64,000 bases of DNA, from contig BROG01000368.1 of NCBI GenBank assembly GCA_030159075.1, positions 186,001 to 250,000 of the forward strand, given 5' to 3'. Position 1 is the stretch's first letter. Every line of letters begins with the position of its first letter. This stretch comes from Atrina japonica. Lineage: Eukaryota; Mollusca; Bivalvia; Pterioida; Pinnidae. A program made the position numbers and the translations under genes. The notes below the pieces were generated by a model. It did no database searches. It saw nothing but the letters and a program-made list of their open reading frames with translations, and was not told the origin of the DNA. This document shows, one piece after another, positions 23,343 through 34,901 of this stretch.

Positions 23343-23462
23343 GCTTTTGTAGCCACAGGGACAAATTTGCACTTAAATTTTGAGTCCAATGCTTGGTCAG
23401 ACAAAGACGAAGACCGGATTCCGACACGGGAATATGTAGATTTTGAAAGAGAAGCCGGAAAG
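23343..23462 (+). CDS. CBFB: CBFB exon 3, residues 56-95
   Basis: Encodes AFVATGTNLHLNFESNAWSD, then KDEDRIPTREYVDFEREAGK. AFVATGTNL and REYVD.EREAGK are conserved family blocks. Gly61, a known Runt-contact residue in human CBF-beta, is present at the same number. Human Gln67 is replaced by Asn67. The acidic loop between the two blocks (SDKDEDR) is one residue longer than in human and is the most divergent part. Splice sites: TTTTACAG|GCT and AAG|GTTAGT, phase 0 at both ends. Confidence 0.96.
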
Positions 23463-25535
23463 GTTAGTTTTCTTTGATATAAGTTAATCCTATCACACTA
23501 AAAGATCTTGTAACATTTCTTGAAATCTACACACAGGTCATGAATATTTCAAAACAAAAATGTGACATTTCAAGTCAGCATTTTTCTGTATGTATTTTAA
23601 AGTCATGCTGGTTTGTTTTTCATCATCCGTGTGAGTCTTTTTACATATTGCATCTGTCACAGATAAAAGAGAGTTTTTGTCTATAAAGGTAATTTACAGG
23701 TATATAGTGGGGGTGGAAGGAAGGTAAAACTAGTATAGATTAATTTATCCTGGATTTTAATTAGTTAGGACACATTAAGAGAGAAAGAAAAAATACTACA
23801 AATGTATGTATGTGTTATGAACCATACTGTTTTCAATCTCAGAAATGTGTGTACTTATTTAAACAAAAAAAATGTTGCAAGTATTCTAAAATGAAGTTCA
23901 GTTTCTTGTACATGTAAGTATGGAGAGCAAGTTAAAATGAATTTTTATGTTGTTTTTACATTCTGAAATTGATAATTAAAAGTATTTTTGTCATACATAG
24001 ACCAAAAAAAAATGTTGCTTTGATTACATTGCTTTGAAATTATTTCTCTACAGAATTACTACTGGAACACTTATTTTATAGTGGTTGGGTGGAGCTATTC
24101 TTTGGCTCAATCCCATTAAATAAAAAAGTTAATTCTCATAATTTGTAAAATATTTATAATTTTATGAGGCCAAGGTTGTACATGTACTTAAATTTTCATA
24201 TTCAAGATAGTTTCCATTCATATTAAAATAACATTGAAAAACAACAATTATTTTGCATGTGCAAAATTAACACATTACATGTATTGCAGAAAATTTACTG
24301 AACTCAAACATATAATCAGTTCCAATTTTCACTTTTAACAAAAACAATAAAATACAAATTGTTTCTAAATACATTCTACTTTACAGATATAATACTGACA
24401 ATTTTATAATCTATTAAACAATTGATCATTGTTGAAGAGTTATTTCCTTGTCAGCGTAAAATTAGTAATAATGAAGTACCGAGTTAACTTCAGCACAAAA
24501 GCTATTGAATGAAGGAAATCGGTTTCCTGATTACATGAGCAGAGTAGCTTATCTCCCCTCAACCAGAAGTGAAAAAATACTGACTCATGATAACACAAGA
24601 TCAAGTGCTTTTCTCTCTGTATTAAAAGAAAATAGTTGTATCAGACGTTTAAAAAGATGTTGCCAATCTTTTAAGTGTGTTTTAAATAGTAAGACACAAG
24701 GAATATATGTGTGATGTATATGCCAGTGATGTTGTTATAAGAGTTAATACACACGCATAAAGATAGCTTCTTATATTGGGGTCAAATAAGTTAAATCTAT
24801 AAAACAAATATGAAATGGAGCTGTTTATACTCGCTTAATAATGGAGGATTAAATTTCTGTTTAAATTCTCTAAACAACAAGAATACTTTCTGGATTTGAC
24901 TTAATATCTAATAAGACTTACTGATCATTAATCTTGATTTTTAAATTGATGTGTGGTTCAATCTAAATTGTACCTTTCTTAAATTTGTTAAAAATTATTT
25001 TTGAGATGTGTATCAATGTCATAAATACAGAGTCAAGTTTTACAAAGGAAACTGACTTTATGTTTATGTGCATATATATATAAATGATCAACAATTTTAG
25101 AGAATCATAGAATTGTTTTTAATAAGTACATTATTTAGTTATTGCAATGTATAGTGTTAAGTTTGGTGTATATTGCAGCTATATATACACAAAAATATTT
25201 TTCAAACAAAATTTCCAAGCTTGATTTGTTTTTCACATACCCTATTTCAAATGAACTATGGTTTTTGATAAATATTTTATCATATATGTACATTGAAAGT
25301 AAGTAGTCCTACAGTTTGGTTAAAGAATCAGTTTTGTCATAGTAAAAAATTGATAATATACTAGAACAGCTAAGACAAAGATATCTGTAAAATATAGCAA
25401 CAATTATATCAAGGATCACGATAAAATATTTTCAACAAAGATTGATGGTACATGTAGTAATAAAATTGCTGCAATGAAGAAAAATATTAGTTATGCTATA
25501 TGTAGTTCTACTGTATAATTGTTGTGTATAGGACA
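23463..25535. other. Intron 3, no element recognised
   Basis: AT-rich unique-looking sequence. The 69-residue frame at 24505-24714 has no splice context or recognised similarity. Confidence 0.45.
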
Positions 25536-25765
25536 AAGATTAGGGGAAATATTGCTACATACTAATATACATGTAGTTAAGACCAAGATTAGGGGAAATA
25601 TTGCTACATACTAATATACATGTAGTTAAGACCAAGATTAGGGGAAATATTGCTATATACTAATATACATGTAGTTAATATCAAGATTAGGGGAAATATT
25701 GCTATATACTAATATATATGTAGTTAAGACCAAGACAAGGAGAAATATTTCTATACAGTGAAAGT
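25536..25765 (+). repeat. Tandem 49-bp repeat, four to five copies
   Basis: Units begin AAGATTAGGGGAAATATTGC at 25536, 25585, 25634 and 25683, plus a degenerate fifth copy at 25732. Confidence 0.93.
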
Positions 25766-25913
25766 TGTATATAAAGAACCCCTTAGAGATACAGCAAAAC
25801 CAGTCTTTATAGGGAGGTGGTCTTTATATAGAGGTTGATTTGTACACAAATGGTACTATAGGGGACAGACGGTCTTTATACACAGGTGGTCACTGAAGCA
25901 GGTTTTACTGTAG
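25753..25913. mobile_element. TA-flanked palindromic MITE, family B copy 1
   Basis: TACAGTGAAAGTTGTATA at the left and GCAGGTTTTACTGTA at the right, with internal GGTCTTTATA repeats. Five related copies are at 29.5, 31.3, 41.7, 55.3 and 57.1 kb. Confidence 0.75.
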
Positions 25914-26365
25914 TTGATACAGAGACTAGGAGAAATATCGCTGTTGTTGATACAGATACATGTATAAGTAATGATACTGCTCGGCTATATATTAGAGATA
26001 TACTGTAGTGATAGAAGACAATTTATATATCTTGATTTTTCATGCCCAATGACTTGTTTCAACAATATCACCTCCCACTCAATTTATATTGAGAGTGTGC
26101 AAAATAAAATAACTGAATTTTTCTAAACTTTTGGAGGTGTCTGGGAGTGTTAAAATACACAGATACGTAAAATTGTTTACAAAAGAAAAGTTTGTGTGAT
26201 TTATCCTTAGTCTGCATTAAGAGAGTTATTTCCTGCTTTTGATTTGTTATCCCAGTAATACATGAAAAAGTACAAAAAAAAAACCAAAAAACAACAAACA
26301 AAACAAGACAAAGAACAAGAAAGTGGGCTGTTTTAGTTTTTTATCTATTTATTCTGTTACTGTTA

Positions 26366-26366
<1 letters not shown>

Positions 26367-26398
<32 letters not shown>

Positions 26399-26408
26399 AT
26401 GTATTATG

Positions 26409-26438
<30 letters not shown>
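26367..26438. repeat. (GT)n(GTAT)n microsatellite
   Basis: GT units followed by about 14 GTAT units with one slip. Confidence 0.95.
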
Positions 26439-26439
<1 letters not shown>

Positions 26440-26639
26440 TACCTCTATTACTTTGTGATATCCAAAATCAAGATAACCAAACCAGACTTTTAATTAAAAA
26501 TATAAAAATCAAGACCGCCTGTTTAACTCATTGTAATATATACATACCGTATATATATATCCTCCATGATAGTATTGACAGTTGTGCATATTCTGTTACA
26601 TAATTAGAATAGCTTACCAGCCTTTCACAATGTATGCAC

Positions 26640-26965
26640 AAATCAACATTTATGTAACAATCTCTTTATAAAATATCTATAGAGTTGATTTCAACTCACA
26701 AATTTAATTGATCTTTCATCACAGATAGAGTTGATCTCTTACTATAGATAGAATTGATCTCTCACTACAGATACAGTTGATCTGTTATTACAGAGTTGAT
26801 CTCTCATTACAGATACAGTTGATCTGTTATTACAGAGTTGATCTCTCACTACAGATACAGTTGATACAGTTGATCTGTTAGTACAGAGTTGATCTCTCAT
26901 TACAGATACAGTTGATCTGTTATTACAGAGTTGATCTCTCATTACAGATAGAGTTAATCTCTCAC
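26640..26965. repeat. Tandem repeat of GAGTTGATCTCTCATTACAG type
   Basis: Alternating units GATACAGTTGATCTGTTATT and ACAGAGTTGATCTCTCATT (combined period about 41-42 bp), purest at 26760-26950. The minus-strand 109-residue frame is made of this repeat. Confidence 0.9.
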
Positions 26966-27873
26966 AACTACATGTGGATACATCATCAACATAGATGGTT
27001 GATAAATCATGTTTTACTGTAATAAGATTAAAGTTAAGCCTGAGTATTAGATAAAATTTGGTGACTTTCAATATTTACTTAGATGCCTCCTAGCTGCTGT
27101 GATACACCACATTTCAGTGGTTGATGCCCAGGTGGGCTCTCATTATAAATTGCCACGTACAAAATATATGTACCAGTAGTTAGATAATAAATAGGATATT
27201 AAGTACAGATCTGTTAATGGTTCATGAGTCCAAAACTCCTAGCTGTGGTCAAACCCTGATTATGACATATGTACAGCTGCTTGTGTCATCAGCTCATTAA
27301 GGTGTAAAATAATGATGTAAAAGTAGGATCAGTTCTTTACATTTAGGTGGTCCCCATTTTGGTGGTCCTGCATCCTCTGTAATTAACCAGCTGATGATTG
27401 CACTGCAAGGACAAAACCACATTTTGTTAATCAATACATCAGTGTTGGTGGTCATATATTAGATAATTAGGACAGAAATGACCACACAAAGACCAGATAC
27501 TATTCACTTGTGGTAGTTTAAAAGTACCAGGAATGCTGATGTTCAATTTGACGTCCAATCATTAAGTGTTATTGCCAGTTCCGTGATTTTTCATCTACTA
27601 AAGTTTATTAACACCTCAACTGCAAAACGTACACCACAGGAATCTTAAAAAAAAATTAAAAACCTGTGAAAAAAACAGGTGAAAAAAACATGAACATCCA
27701 CCATAACAAACCAATGATAATTCACAACAATAAATTATTATACCCCAGCAACATGGGCTTTCGACGATCTAAGGACCCTTCCGAATGATCCAATGTTAAA
27801 GGAGATGTAATGAAATTGTCAAATATAACATATTGTCAAAAACATAAGTTGGCGCGATATAGTTTATATGATG
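26966..27873. other. No gene recognised
   Basis: Includes GGTGGTCC words near 27348-27370 that resemble internal parts of family B, without clear ends. Confidence 0.4.
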
Positions 27874-28361
27874 TACACTTGCTTGCCAAAAGTATGTCAA
27901 CATTTTTCATTTTACCATAGCTTTCTATGTTAAATGAACTTTTCTCAAATAACTGTCACAAATTAATGGTTTAATCAATTCATGCAAATTTTTTTGTGTT
28001 TAAAAGAAAGTCTTTTTATTTTCTTCTAGTTTTTGGTTAAATTTTTTTTTGAAGCTTTATTCCTGAGAAGCAAAATTTTTCCTTTGCAATTAGTATTTTG
28101 TTGATGCCACTAACTAAGAACAAAGAAGGAAATGGCACTACAAATTTTAGCTTATCACTTATAAATACTTTTTATATAAACAGAAATTGACACATTCTAA
28201 ACCAAATTAAAAAGATGTTCCAAAGACTTCCACATAATTGCAAAAGTTTACAAGATTTCATTGAATATATGAGTCAGGCCAATTATTTAAAAAAAAATGA
28301 TTTAGCATAGAAAGCAATGGGAAAATGAAAAAAGTTGACATACTTTTGGCACGTGAATGTA
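27874..28361. mobile_element. Tc1/mariner-like MITE (488 bp)
   Basis: Terminal inverted repeats of about 60 bp. Left begins CACTTGCTTGCCAAAAGTAT; the complement of the right begins CATTCACGTGCCAAAAGTAT. Both continue GTCAAC, a T-rich run, CATTTT and AGCTTTCTATG or its close variant. TA flanks both ends (27874-27875, 28360-28361). No transposase frame remains. Confidence 0.88.
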
Positions 28362-28589
28362 TACGTATTTATTGTATTCTATAATTGGTCATCGTTTTAT
28401 GTAAAACAAATTTGAAAACATGCTTGCTTTGTTTGAATGTTGTTTTATGCCACATTCAGCAAATTTTCAGTGATATAGTGGAGGTCACTTTTTAATAGTG
28501 GAGGAGAGAACTCGGTTACAATGTACCCGGGAAGACACCACTGGCCCTCCGCATGTAAAGTGGCAAATTTTCTCAAAAAATCAGCTAAA

Positions 28590-28966
28590 GCCCCATTCAC
28601 ATGATCAAAGTTTTCTTCTTCAAATTTTCTTGGTCAAAGTTTTTGACGCAAAATTTGGTACGGTAATGTGAACGGTAAAAAAAAACTTTGATCAAAGTCC
28701 ATCAAAGAACTGTGACGGGCTTTGTTGGAATAGAAACTCATTCTACTTTTTTTTCAAACTTTGAAGGACTTTGATGGAATTCAGCCAATCAAAGCAGATA
28801 TTTGATATGATGTAATCAATGTTACAATCACATGGCTCCCACATTTTCTTGTACAAGTTGCTCAGAAAAATTTGATAGCATGAACAGTTGACTTCATCAA
28901 ACAAAACTTTGACCAAGTTTTCTTTGACAGACTTTGACAATGAAAACTTTGATTGTGTGAACGGTA
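28590..28966. mobile_element. Inverted-repeat element with CAAAGTTTT ends
   Basis: CCATTCACATGATCAAAGTT on the left and AACTTTGATTGTGTGAACGG on the right. GACTTTGA / TCAAAGTC words recur throughout in both orientations. About 377 bp, non-coding. Confidence 0.7.
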
Positions 28967-29516
28967 TACTTAAGGTCCAACAGAACTCCAACCTGACTAG
29001 AGGTGAGAGACTTCATAGTTTAAAGCACCATACTCTAACAAGTCAACCACAAACGTCCCTTGAAAACATACGGGAAATCACTGGATTGATGTAGGTGTCA
29101 TTTGACAGTGAACAAAATCAGATGATAGCTAATTTCCAGTTCTGTATTAAGGCCTATTTCTATAGTTTCCACGGGGATGAAATTTGGCCCCAATCCCAAT
29201 ACAAAATAACTTGACTTTCCCCAATTTCATGAAAAAAATTATCTGTCTTTTTCACCAGTTTTATGAAAAAAAATTTCAATTTGGTGTTGGGGCCATAACT
29301 GTAATAAACAAGAAATTAATGTAAAGGAGAATGAATTGAGAAAAGAGAATCCATTACATTTAGATTTCAATGTTTGCAAGCAATCTTTCCCAATTTGACA
29401 TAAATTCACATTAAAATACCCAGCTATGTCATCAATGGCACTTACCTCAAATTGACAGAAAAAAAGTTATATAAATAGGCCTATAAATTGTATTTGGGCA
29501 TTATATCCAGATTTTT

Positions 29517-29688
29517 ATACAGAGGAACCCGTCAAGAAAGACCCCCTGTGTCATCTGAGACCACATTCTGAAACCCACTTGATTACATAGTCCTTTAGAT
29601 AAAACCTCTTTTGAGAGAGCACCTGTCTTGAGAGACCACATTTCAGTGGCCGATGGGGTGGTCTCTCCAGACAAGGGTCCACTGTATA
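29517..29688. mobile_element. Palindromic MITE, family B copy 2
   Basis: TACAGAGGAACCCGTCAAGA to ACAAGGGTCCACTGTA, with internal GAGACCAC and GGTCTCTCC. Confidence 0.8.
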
Positions 29689-30451
29689 ATTAATTATACA
29701 TGTACCGTACATGTATTTGTTGACATCCTATAAGTTGATCATTCAGTTCTGTTTTTGTTTGTTTGGTTCACTAATGATAATTACCATTTTGTTATTTCTG
29801 TTGTATAACATTGCTTATATTATGATAGGAATAATACTGTATTGTTATAACGTTGTTTACATTATTCAGGTTTTTTTTTCATTCACCTACGTCAAACAGT
29901 AGTTTTAGAGTCATCATAAACATACATATTAGCTGCAGTCCCTATCAAGTACGATGACGCTGTATGCAGATATTTATTTTGACAGACAGTTATGGTCATT
30001 TTAATGTCCCAGATGCATAAATCATTGCTGCTCTCCAGCATAACATGGCTGTGGTCACTTACTGTCTGTTTAAGGGTTATTCACATGTCGTGACTGGACA
30101 TAATGGCCATTATACTTGTGGGATTAACTTGACTATAACCGTCTTTGTAAACAATATTCACACCATGAATCTTTATATAGATAATCCTCTCATAGTTTAC
30201 ACTGATTGTCCTGAAGCTCATAATTATGAAAAAAAAGATTTGAAAAGAAATGATAATATACTTGGTATTTAAGCTACTAGACAAAAGAGAATAATCACAA
30301 ATTATATTCATGATTATCTTGTGCTTTTTATGACAATGAAAGATTATATTTGAAATAAACACATAAAGAAATTGTGTGCAAAAAGATGTAAAACATGTTA
30401 ATCATAAATTCATAACTTTTATCTTCGTGTTTTTATAAAAAAAATTTGGAT
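29689..30451. other. No gene recognised
   Basis: Repeat-poor part of intron 3. Contains ATATTTATTTTGACAGACA (29968), repeated nearly exactly at 47031 in intron 4. Confidence 0.4.
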
Positions 30452-30485
30452 GTTTTTTTTTTTTGGGGGGGGGGGGTGTGGCTGT

Positions 30486-30516
<31 letters not shown>

Positions 30517-30520
30517 GGGA
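30452..30520. repeat. Duplicated poly-T/poly-G tract
   Basis: T12 G12, then TGTGGCTG, then T11 G24: the T-to-G transition occurs twice in 70 bp. Confidence 0.95.
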
Positions 30521-31343
30521 TTTGTAAAAACTTTTAAGTTCCAGTACAGCCCTAGGTACCTTGGCCTTAAATGAGTTGTTTGTACAAGGAGTCCGTTTTT
30601 ATCCCTATTATTATATACTGTTTGTTTTAGATGATGTGACATTTGTATTTTTGATTTCTAAATTTGATCTCTAGTCATATTTCTTTCTAATCATTCATAT
30701 TAACACTGTACCTGATAACCCATATGCATTTGCGTATTTATACTTTAACGTTGAGAATCTTGTGAATAGTCAAAGATGTTAATTTGTATGACGTATTCTC
30801 ATGGCAACAAATTTTATTTTTTACGGGAGTTCAAACAAACTTGTGTCAGTAAAAAGAATAAGAGATATCATGATATACATGTATACATTTCTGTAAACTA
30901 GATATTAATGTACACGTATGTATTCAGCTGTGCTACAGACGTACAGTAATAGATTTTTTTCTCACCAGGATATATATTTCCTAAATAATTTACATAACTA
31001 CAGACATAACTGTAACAGTAGATCAAAAGTGACGTTAGGTATGAATCATATTAAATTGTAAATTGCGTATTTGAATTAATAAGTGTGCGTAATTGATAAA
31101 GAACACATAGGTATTTGATGCTTTGATAACAGCTCGTAAACAGGTTTAACTCAGATAGCACTAGAGTATGATCAGTAAGATACTTGATATTTCATTAACA
31201 CCTCTTCTAGAGAAATCGGATTATAATTCTGTGATGTCTTACACTTTGTCACATTACTGCTAAAGATATAAAAAAAAACCATTTTGTCTGTATTGGCCAC
31301 ACGTGTAGAAATCTCACGATACTCTGATAGGTGTGTGTGTATA
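30521..31343. other. No gene recognised
   Basis: Unique-looking AT-rich sequence of intron 3. Confidence 0.4.
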
Positions 31344-31482
31344 TACAGTGAAACCTGTATATAGGGGCCACCCAAGGGACCAGAAAAATATGACCTATAT
31401 GTGCATATATATAGGTTCAATTTAGTTGATATAGTATGAAAATATATATATATCCTTATATATATGGCAGGTTTTACTGTAT
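31344..31482. mobile_element. Palindromic MITE, family B copy 3
   Basis: TACAGTGAAACCTGTATATA to GGCAGGTTTTACTGTA, followed by a TA run (31483-31505). Confidence 0.8.
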
Positions 31483-31557
31483 ATATATATATATATATAT
31501 ATATACATACATATACATATACATACAGTGTACAGTACAAAGTTAGCTGTATTATAG

Positions 31558-31660
31558 GTAATGATTTTAACTCAACAACCCCTGAAAAACAATGGACTCT
31601 TCTGTAAATCAATGACTTAGACCAGTCCAAATGTGTTTTTAGAGATGAATGAGTGAATTG
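31558..31660. mobile_element. Family D MITE copy 2
   Basis: ACCCCTGAAAAACAATGGAC, TAAATCAATGACTTAGACCA and GTCCAAATGTGTTTTTAGAG match the copy at 55150 closely. Confidence 0.75.
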
Positions 31661-31756
31661 AAAAGAACCAAATAGATGGATCATTTTCACAGATGGATCC
31701 AGACATTTTAAAGTCTGGATTACAAGTTAATGGATCATAAATGATTATCAAAGGAC

Positions 31757-31987
31757 TACAGTGTACCTGGAAATTTTGGCCCCTGGTTAATTTTCGCCCT
31801 TTTACATGATAGAACATATCCACTCCATCGTAAATTCACTGTAAACAACTTAAGTGTCATGGATGGCATGCATATTCGTGCTTCAATTATCCTCAGACAG
31901 TTTTGCTTTCATTTTTAATTCGCCCTCTCATCTTAGGGCCAAAATAATGAAAATTAAACAACAGCGAATATTTCTGGGTATACAGTA
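31757..31987. mobile_element. TA-flanked MITE, family C copy 1
   Basis: TACAGTGTACCTGGAAATTT to AATATTTCTGGGTATACAGTA, with internal GGCCAAAAT and TTAATTCGCCC words. A second copy is at 45273. Confidence 0.75.
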
Positions 31988-33010
31988 TGGATAATTTTTT
32001 ATGATAAAATCTTTACTATATACATATACTTTCAACTAGATATTGGTATTCTGCACCTGTGATAACATCAAAATATGTTATACATATCACTAGGAGGTGT
32101 GGTATGGATTCTAAATCCATATCAGAGGTGTGATAACTACATGTATAATCTATATCACCGGCATCAGAACAAGACTTCCCATATATCAGTTGTTTAAAAA
32201 TTACACTGAATGTTGTGCTATTTATAATAATCTATATTTATTTACTGCAAATGGAATGTTTGCAAATATCTGTTTTACTTTTCAAGAGTTGAAATATAAA
32301 ATATGCTTTAAGACTGCATTTGTGTGGGTGTGTGTTGTTGTTGTTGTTGTTGTTTGTGTGTGATGATGGAAAAATTGATTTAAATTGAATGATGTAAGTA
32401 CTAAACAATGTATTATAAATAAATGATAATTAATAGACAAACAACATACTCCCCCAAACAACACACTTTGACATTTCCCTCAACTCATTAGTCATTAGTA
32501 TTATTATGTTTGGTATGTCCCAAGAGAGGAACTTAAAAATGAGGAGGTTGGTAGGCAAAGTATGTTTTTGAAATTTTTAAGTGTATATTGGACAAATTTA
32601 CATTTTAATCAAGAAAAAAATCAAAAGTGGGCAAAATGGATTAAAAAGTTTTGGGTTGAGGCTCTTTTAAAAGTGGGTGGGTTTGGTCACAATCTACATG
32701 AAACAAACTGATTTCAATTTAGGTGTAAGTATGGAATCATGGACATTTAATGTTAATGGTTAATGTCTGCCATATTTAATATGGGTATATAACAAAGATT
32801 GGTCAAGTAAGTTAAATGAAAGAGCATCAAGAAAATATTGGAAATTTGAGTAGGAAACATGTGACTTGAAACATGAGGTGAATTCAACCACTCGTAATGA
32901 CCAAGTGTTTGTATCAAAAGCTTGAAGGCTGATTTCTTGAGCTGACCCAGGTCATATATGAAACCTTTTACAGACAGGAGGTGACTCCCATCAAGCATAT
33001 ACAGAGCTTG
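31988..33010. other. No gene recognised
   Basis: Contains a (GTT)n/(GT)n run at 32322-32360; otherwise unassigned. Confidence 0.4.
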
Positions 33011-33290
33011 TGGTGCTCCAGTGCTAGAGCTTTTGACACACAATCAGAAGGTTCTTGGTTTGATTCCTGGTATAGGGTCATACTAAAGACTTTTTAAAAA
33101 TAATAACAACAGTTCCTTCGCCAAACGTTTGGCAGATGAATTGAAAGTCACAGGTCTTTGGGATGAGACTTAAAACTGAGGTCCTTTGTCACAGAAGGCA
33201 TGGCACAAAAAAAGTATAACCTCACTGAATTGATGTCAGTCCATAGCACAGGTCAAAATTTGTCACACTTCACCTACATTTTCTCTGTAT
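33011..33290 (+). mobile_element. tRNA-derived SINE, family 2, degenerate
   Basis: B-box-like GGTTTGATTCC at 33057, then GGGATGAGACTTAAAACTGA, GGTCCTTTGTCACAGAAGGC and CAGGTCAAAATTTG in the same order as 1623 and 45536. Confidence 0.7.
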
Positions 33291-33558
33291 TATTGTAAAT
33301 ATAACACACTTTTTCTCTACTACAGCACTAGGAGGTTTGAACCTGTACATATACATGTAGTAATGAGAAGTCAGAGAATTTCTGAATCTCTAAATAACTG
33401 TGCCACAATGACTTTGCCACAAGCCCATACCATATATACTGATGGTGTTAGAATGATACACTGTAGCAGTATAGAGAGTTTTGAGGCAGTGCTGATGAGT
33501 AGTTACAGATGATTTAAAGCTGATTCAATTATCGATTCAGCCAACATATAGCCACAAG

Positions 33559-33614
<56 letters not shown>

Positions 33615-33625
33615 ACCCCCCCCCC

Positions 33626-33658
<33 letters not shown>

Positions 33659-33728
33659 CCCCCCCCCCCGCCCCACCCCCACCCCCTCACCCCCCCCCCC
33701 CCACCCCCCCCCCCCCCCCCCCCACCCC

Positions 33729-33800
<72 letters not shown>
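33559..33800. repeat. 242-bp nearly pure C tract
   Basis: C with about a dozen single A, T or G interruptions, concentrated at 33615-33730. The opposite strand reads as poly-glycine in a 109-residue open frame, which is an artefact. The G-rich strand (the template-complement of the mRNA sense) could form G-quadruplexes. Confidence 0.97.
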
Positions 33801-33956
33801 TTCAGCCACAGGAAGGACACTTCAGCATACAATTTTGCTGATGTTGACTGATTATTCTGTACATATGTACTATTGTAATCAATAATACAGTTGCATCTGA
33901 TTCACACTTGGGCAGTATTATAGCAACACAAATGTATCTAAGTATCTGTCTGTATA

Positions 33957-33991
33957 TTTTGTGGTTTTGGGAAAAATGCCAAACCACAAAA
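33957..33991. promoter_or_regulatory. Hairpin carrying two inverted RUNX consensus words
   Basis: TGTGGTTT at 33960-33967 and AAACCACA at 33981-33988, with stems extended by TTT/AAA and TGG/CCA. The motif match is direct; RUNX binding is inference. Confidence 0.45.
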
Positions 33992-34858
33992 GCCATTAGA
34001 GTTCACTTAATTTATCAGCCTTGTTTGTAAATCTCAGTAGTAAAACTGTGATGTAATCGTAAATGTAATGATGAAATTGTTATATTTTTCCAATAAAATT
34101 GAATTCCCCAACAAAAAGTGTTACGAAATATGCTAACATGTAACCTCGTTTATTTCTGTTATTACTCAATCCTGGAAAGAATAATTGTTTTGGATCAGGC
34201 GTAGAGAGTTGTGTTAACACATGAGCTCAAGAGCTTGGTGGATAAAATAAGGTATATGTTGTTATGGAGTGTATTAACTTAATGGGAGTTGAATAATTCA
34301 TTATGTGTATGACATATCCGTTGAATCATGATATATAAACAAAGCACTTAGCATTTAATAAACACCTTGACAGCGTTATTAAGTGCAGTACATGTGTAAT
34401 GACTTAGATATAACATATGGTGATATTAAGACAGACGTAAAAACGAAAACAGGATCTCTATTAATATTAATTTTTTTTTATTTTATCAAACCGTCCTTTT
34501 CAGTCCCATGTCATCTTGTTGGTTTTAACACCATCAAAATGTATGCCATTTCTTTTTTGGTCTTTGATGGAATGAGTGGAGACCTCATTTTTATTTTGTA
34601 TGTACATTATTGATATTGATTTTTATCATGTATGTGTACAATGTATTATAATTTGGTGATTTCAATGTACATATAGCAGATTTTATGGTGGAAACTAGAT
34701 AGAAGTACAAAGTACATTTATATGACATATTTTGTGTGGTATTGATTTTGTTTCATTTATTGTATTTTATTTTTTTTATGATAAAGATAGATATAAATCA
34801 AACTACCGGTAGATTGGAAATTATTTTGGGACCGGCAGATCAGTCCTGTAGTAAATCA
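33992..34858. other. No gene recognised
   Basis: Repeat-poor intron 3 sequence. Confidence 0.4.
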
Positions 34859-34901
34859 GTGTGTGTGTGTGTGTGTGTGTGTGTGCATGCGTGTGTGTGT
34901 G
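34859..34901. repeat. (GT)n microsatellite
   Basis: GT run with a GCATGC interruption. Confidence 0.93.

Noticed and set aside
31172..31690. 172-codon minus-strand frame
   Set aside because: It crosses TA microsatellite and MITEs B and D; composition is low-complexity Tyr/Ile and no family is recognised.
33503..33832. Poly-glycine frame of 109 codons on the minus strand
   Set aside because: Simply the translation of the C tract; nothing gene-like in its flanks.
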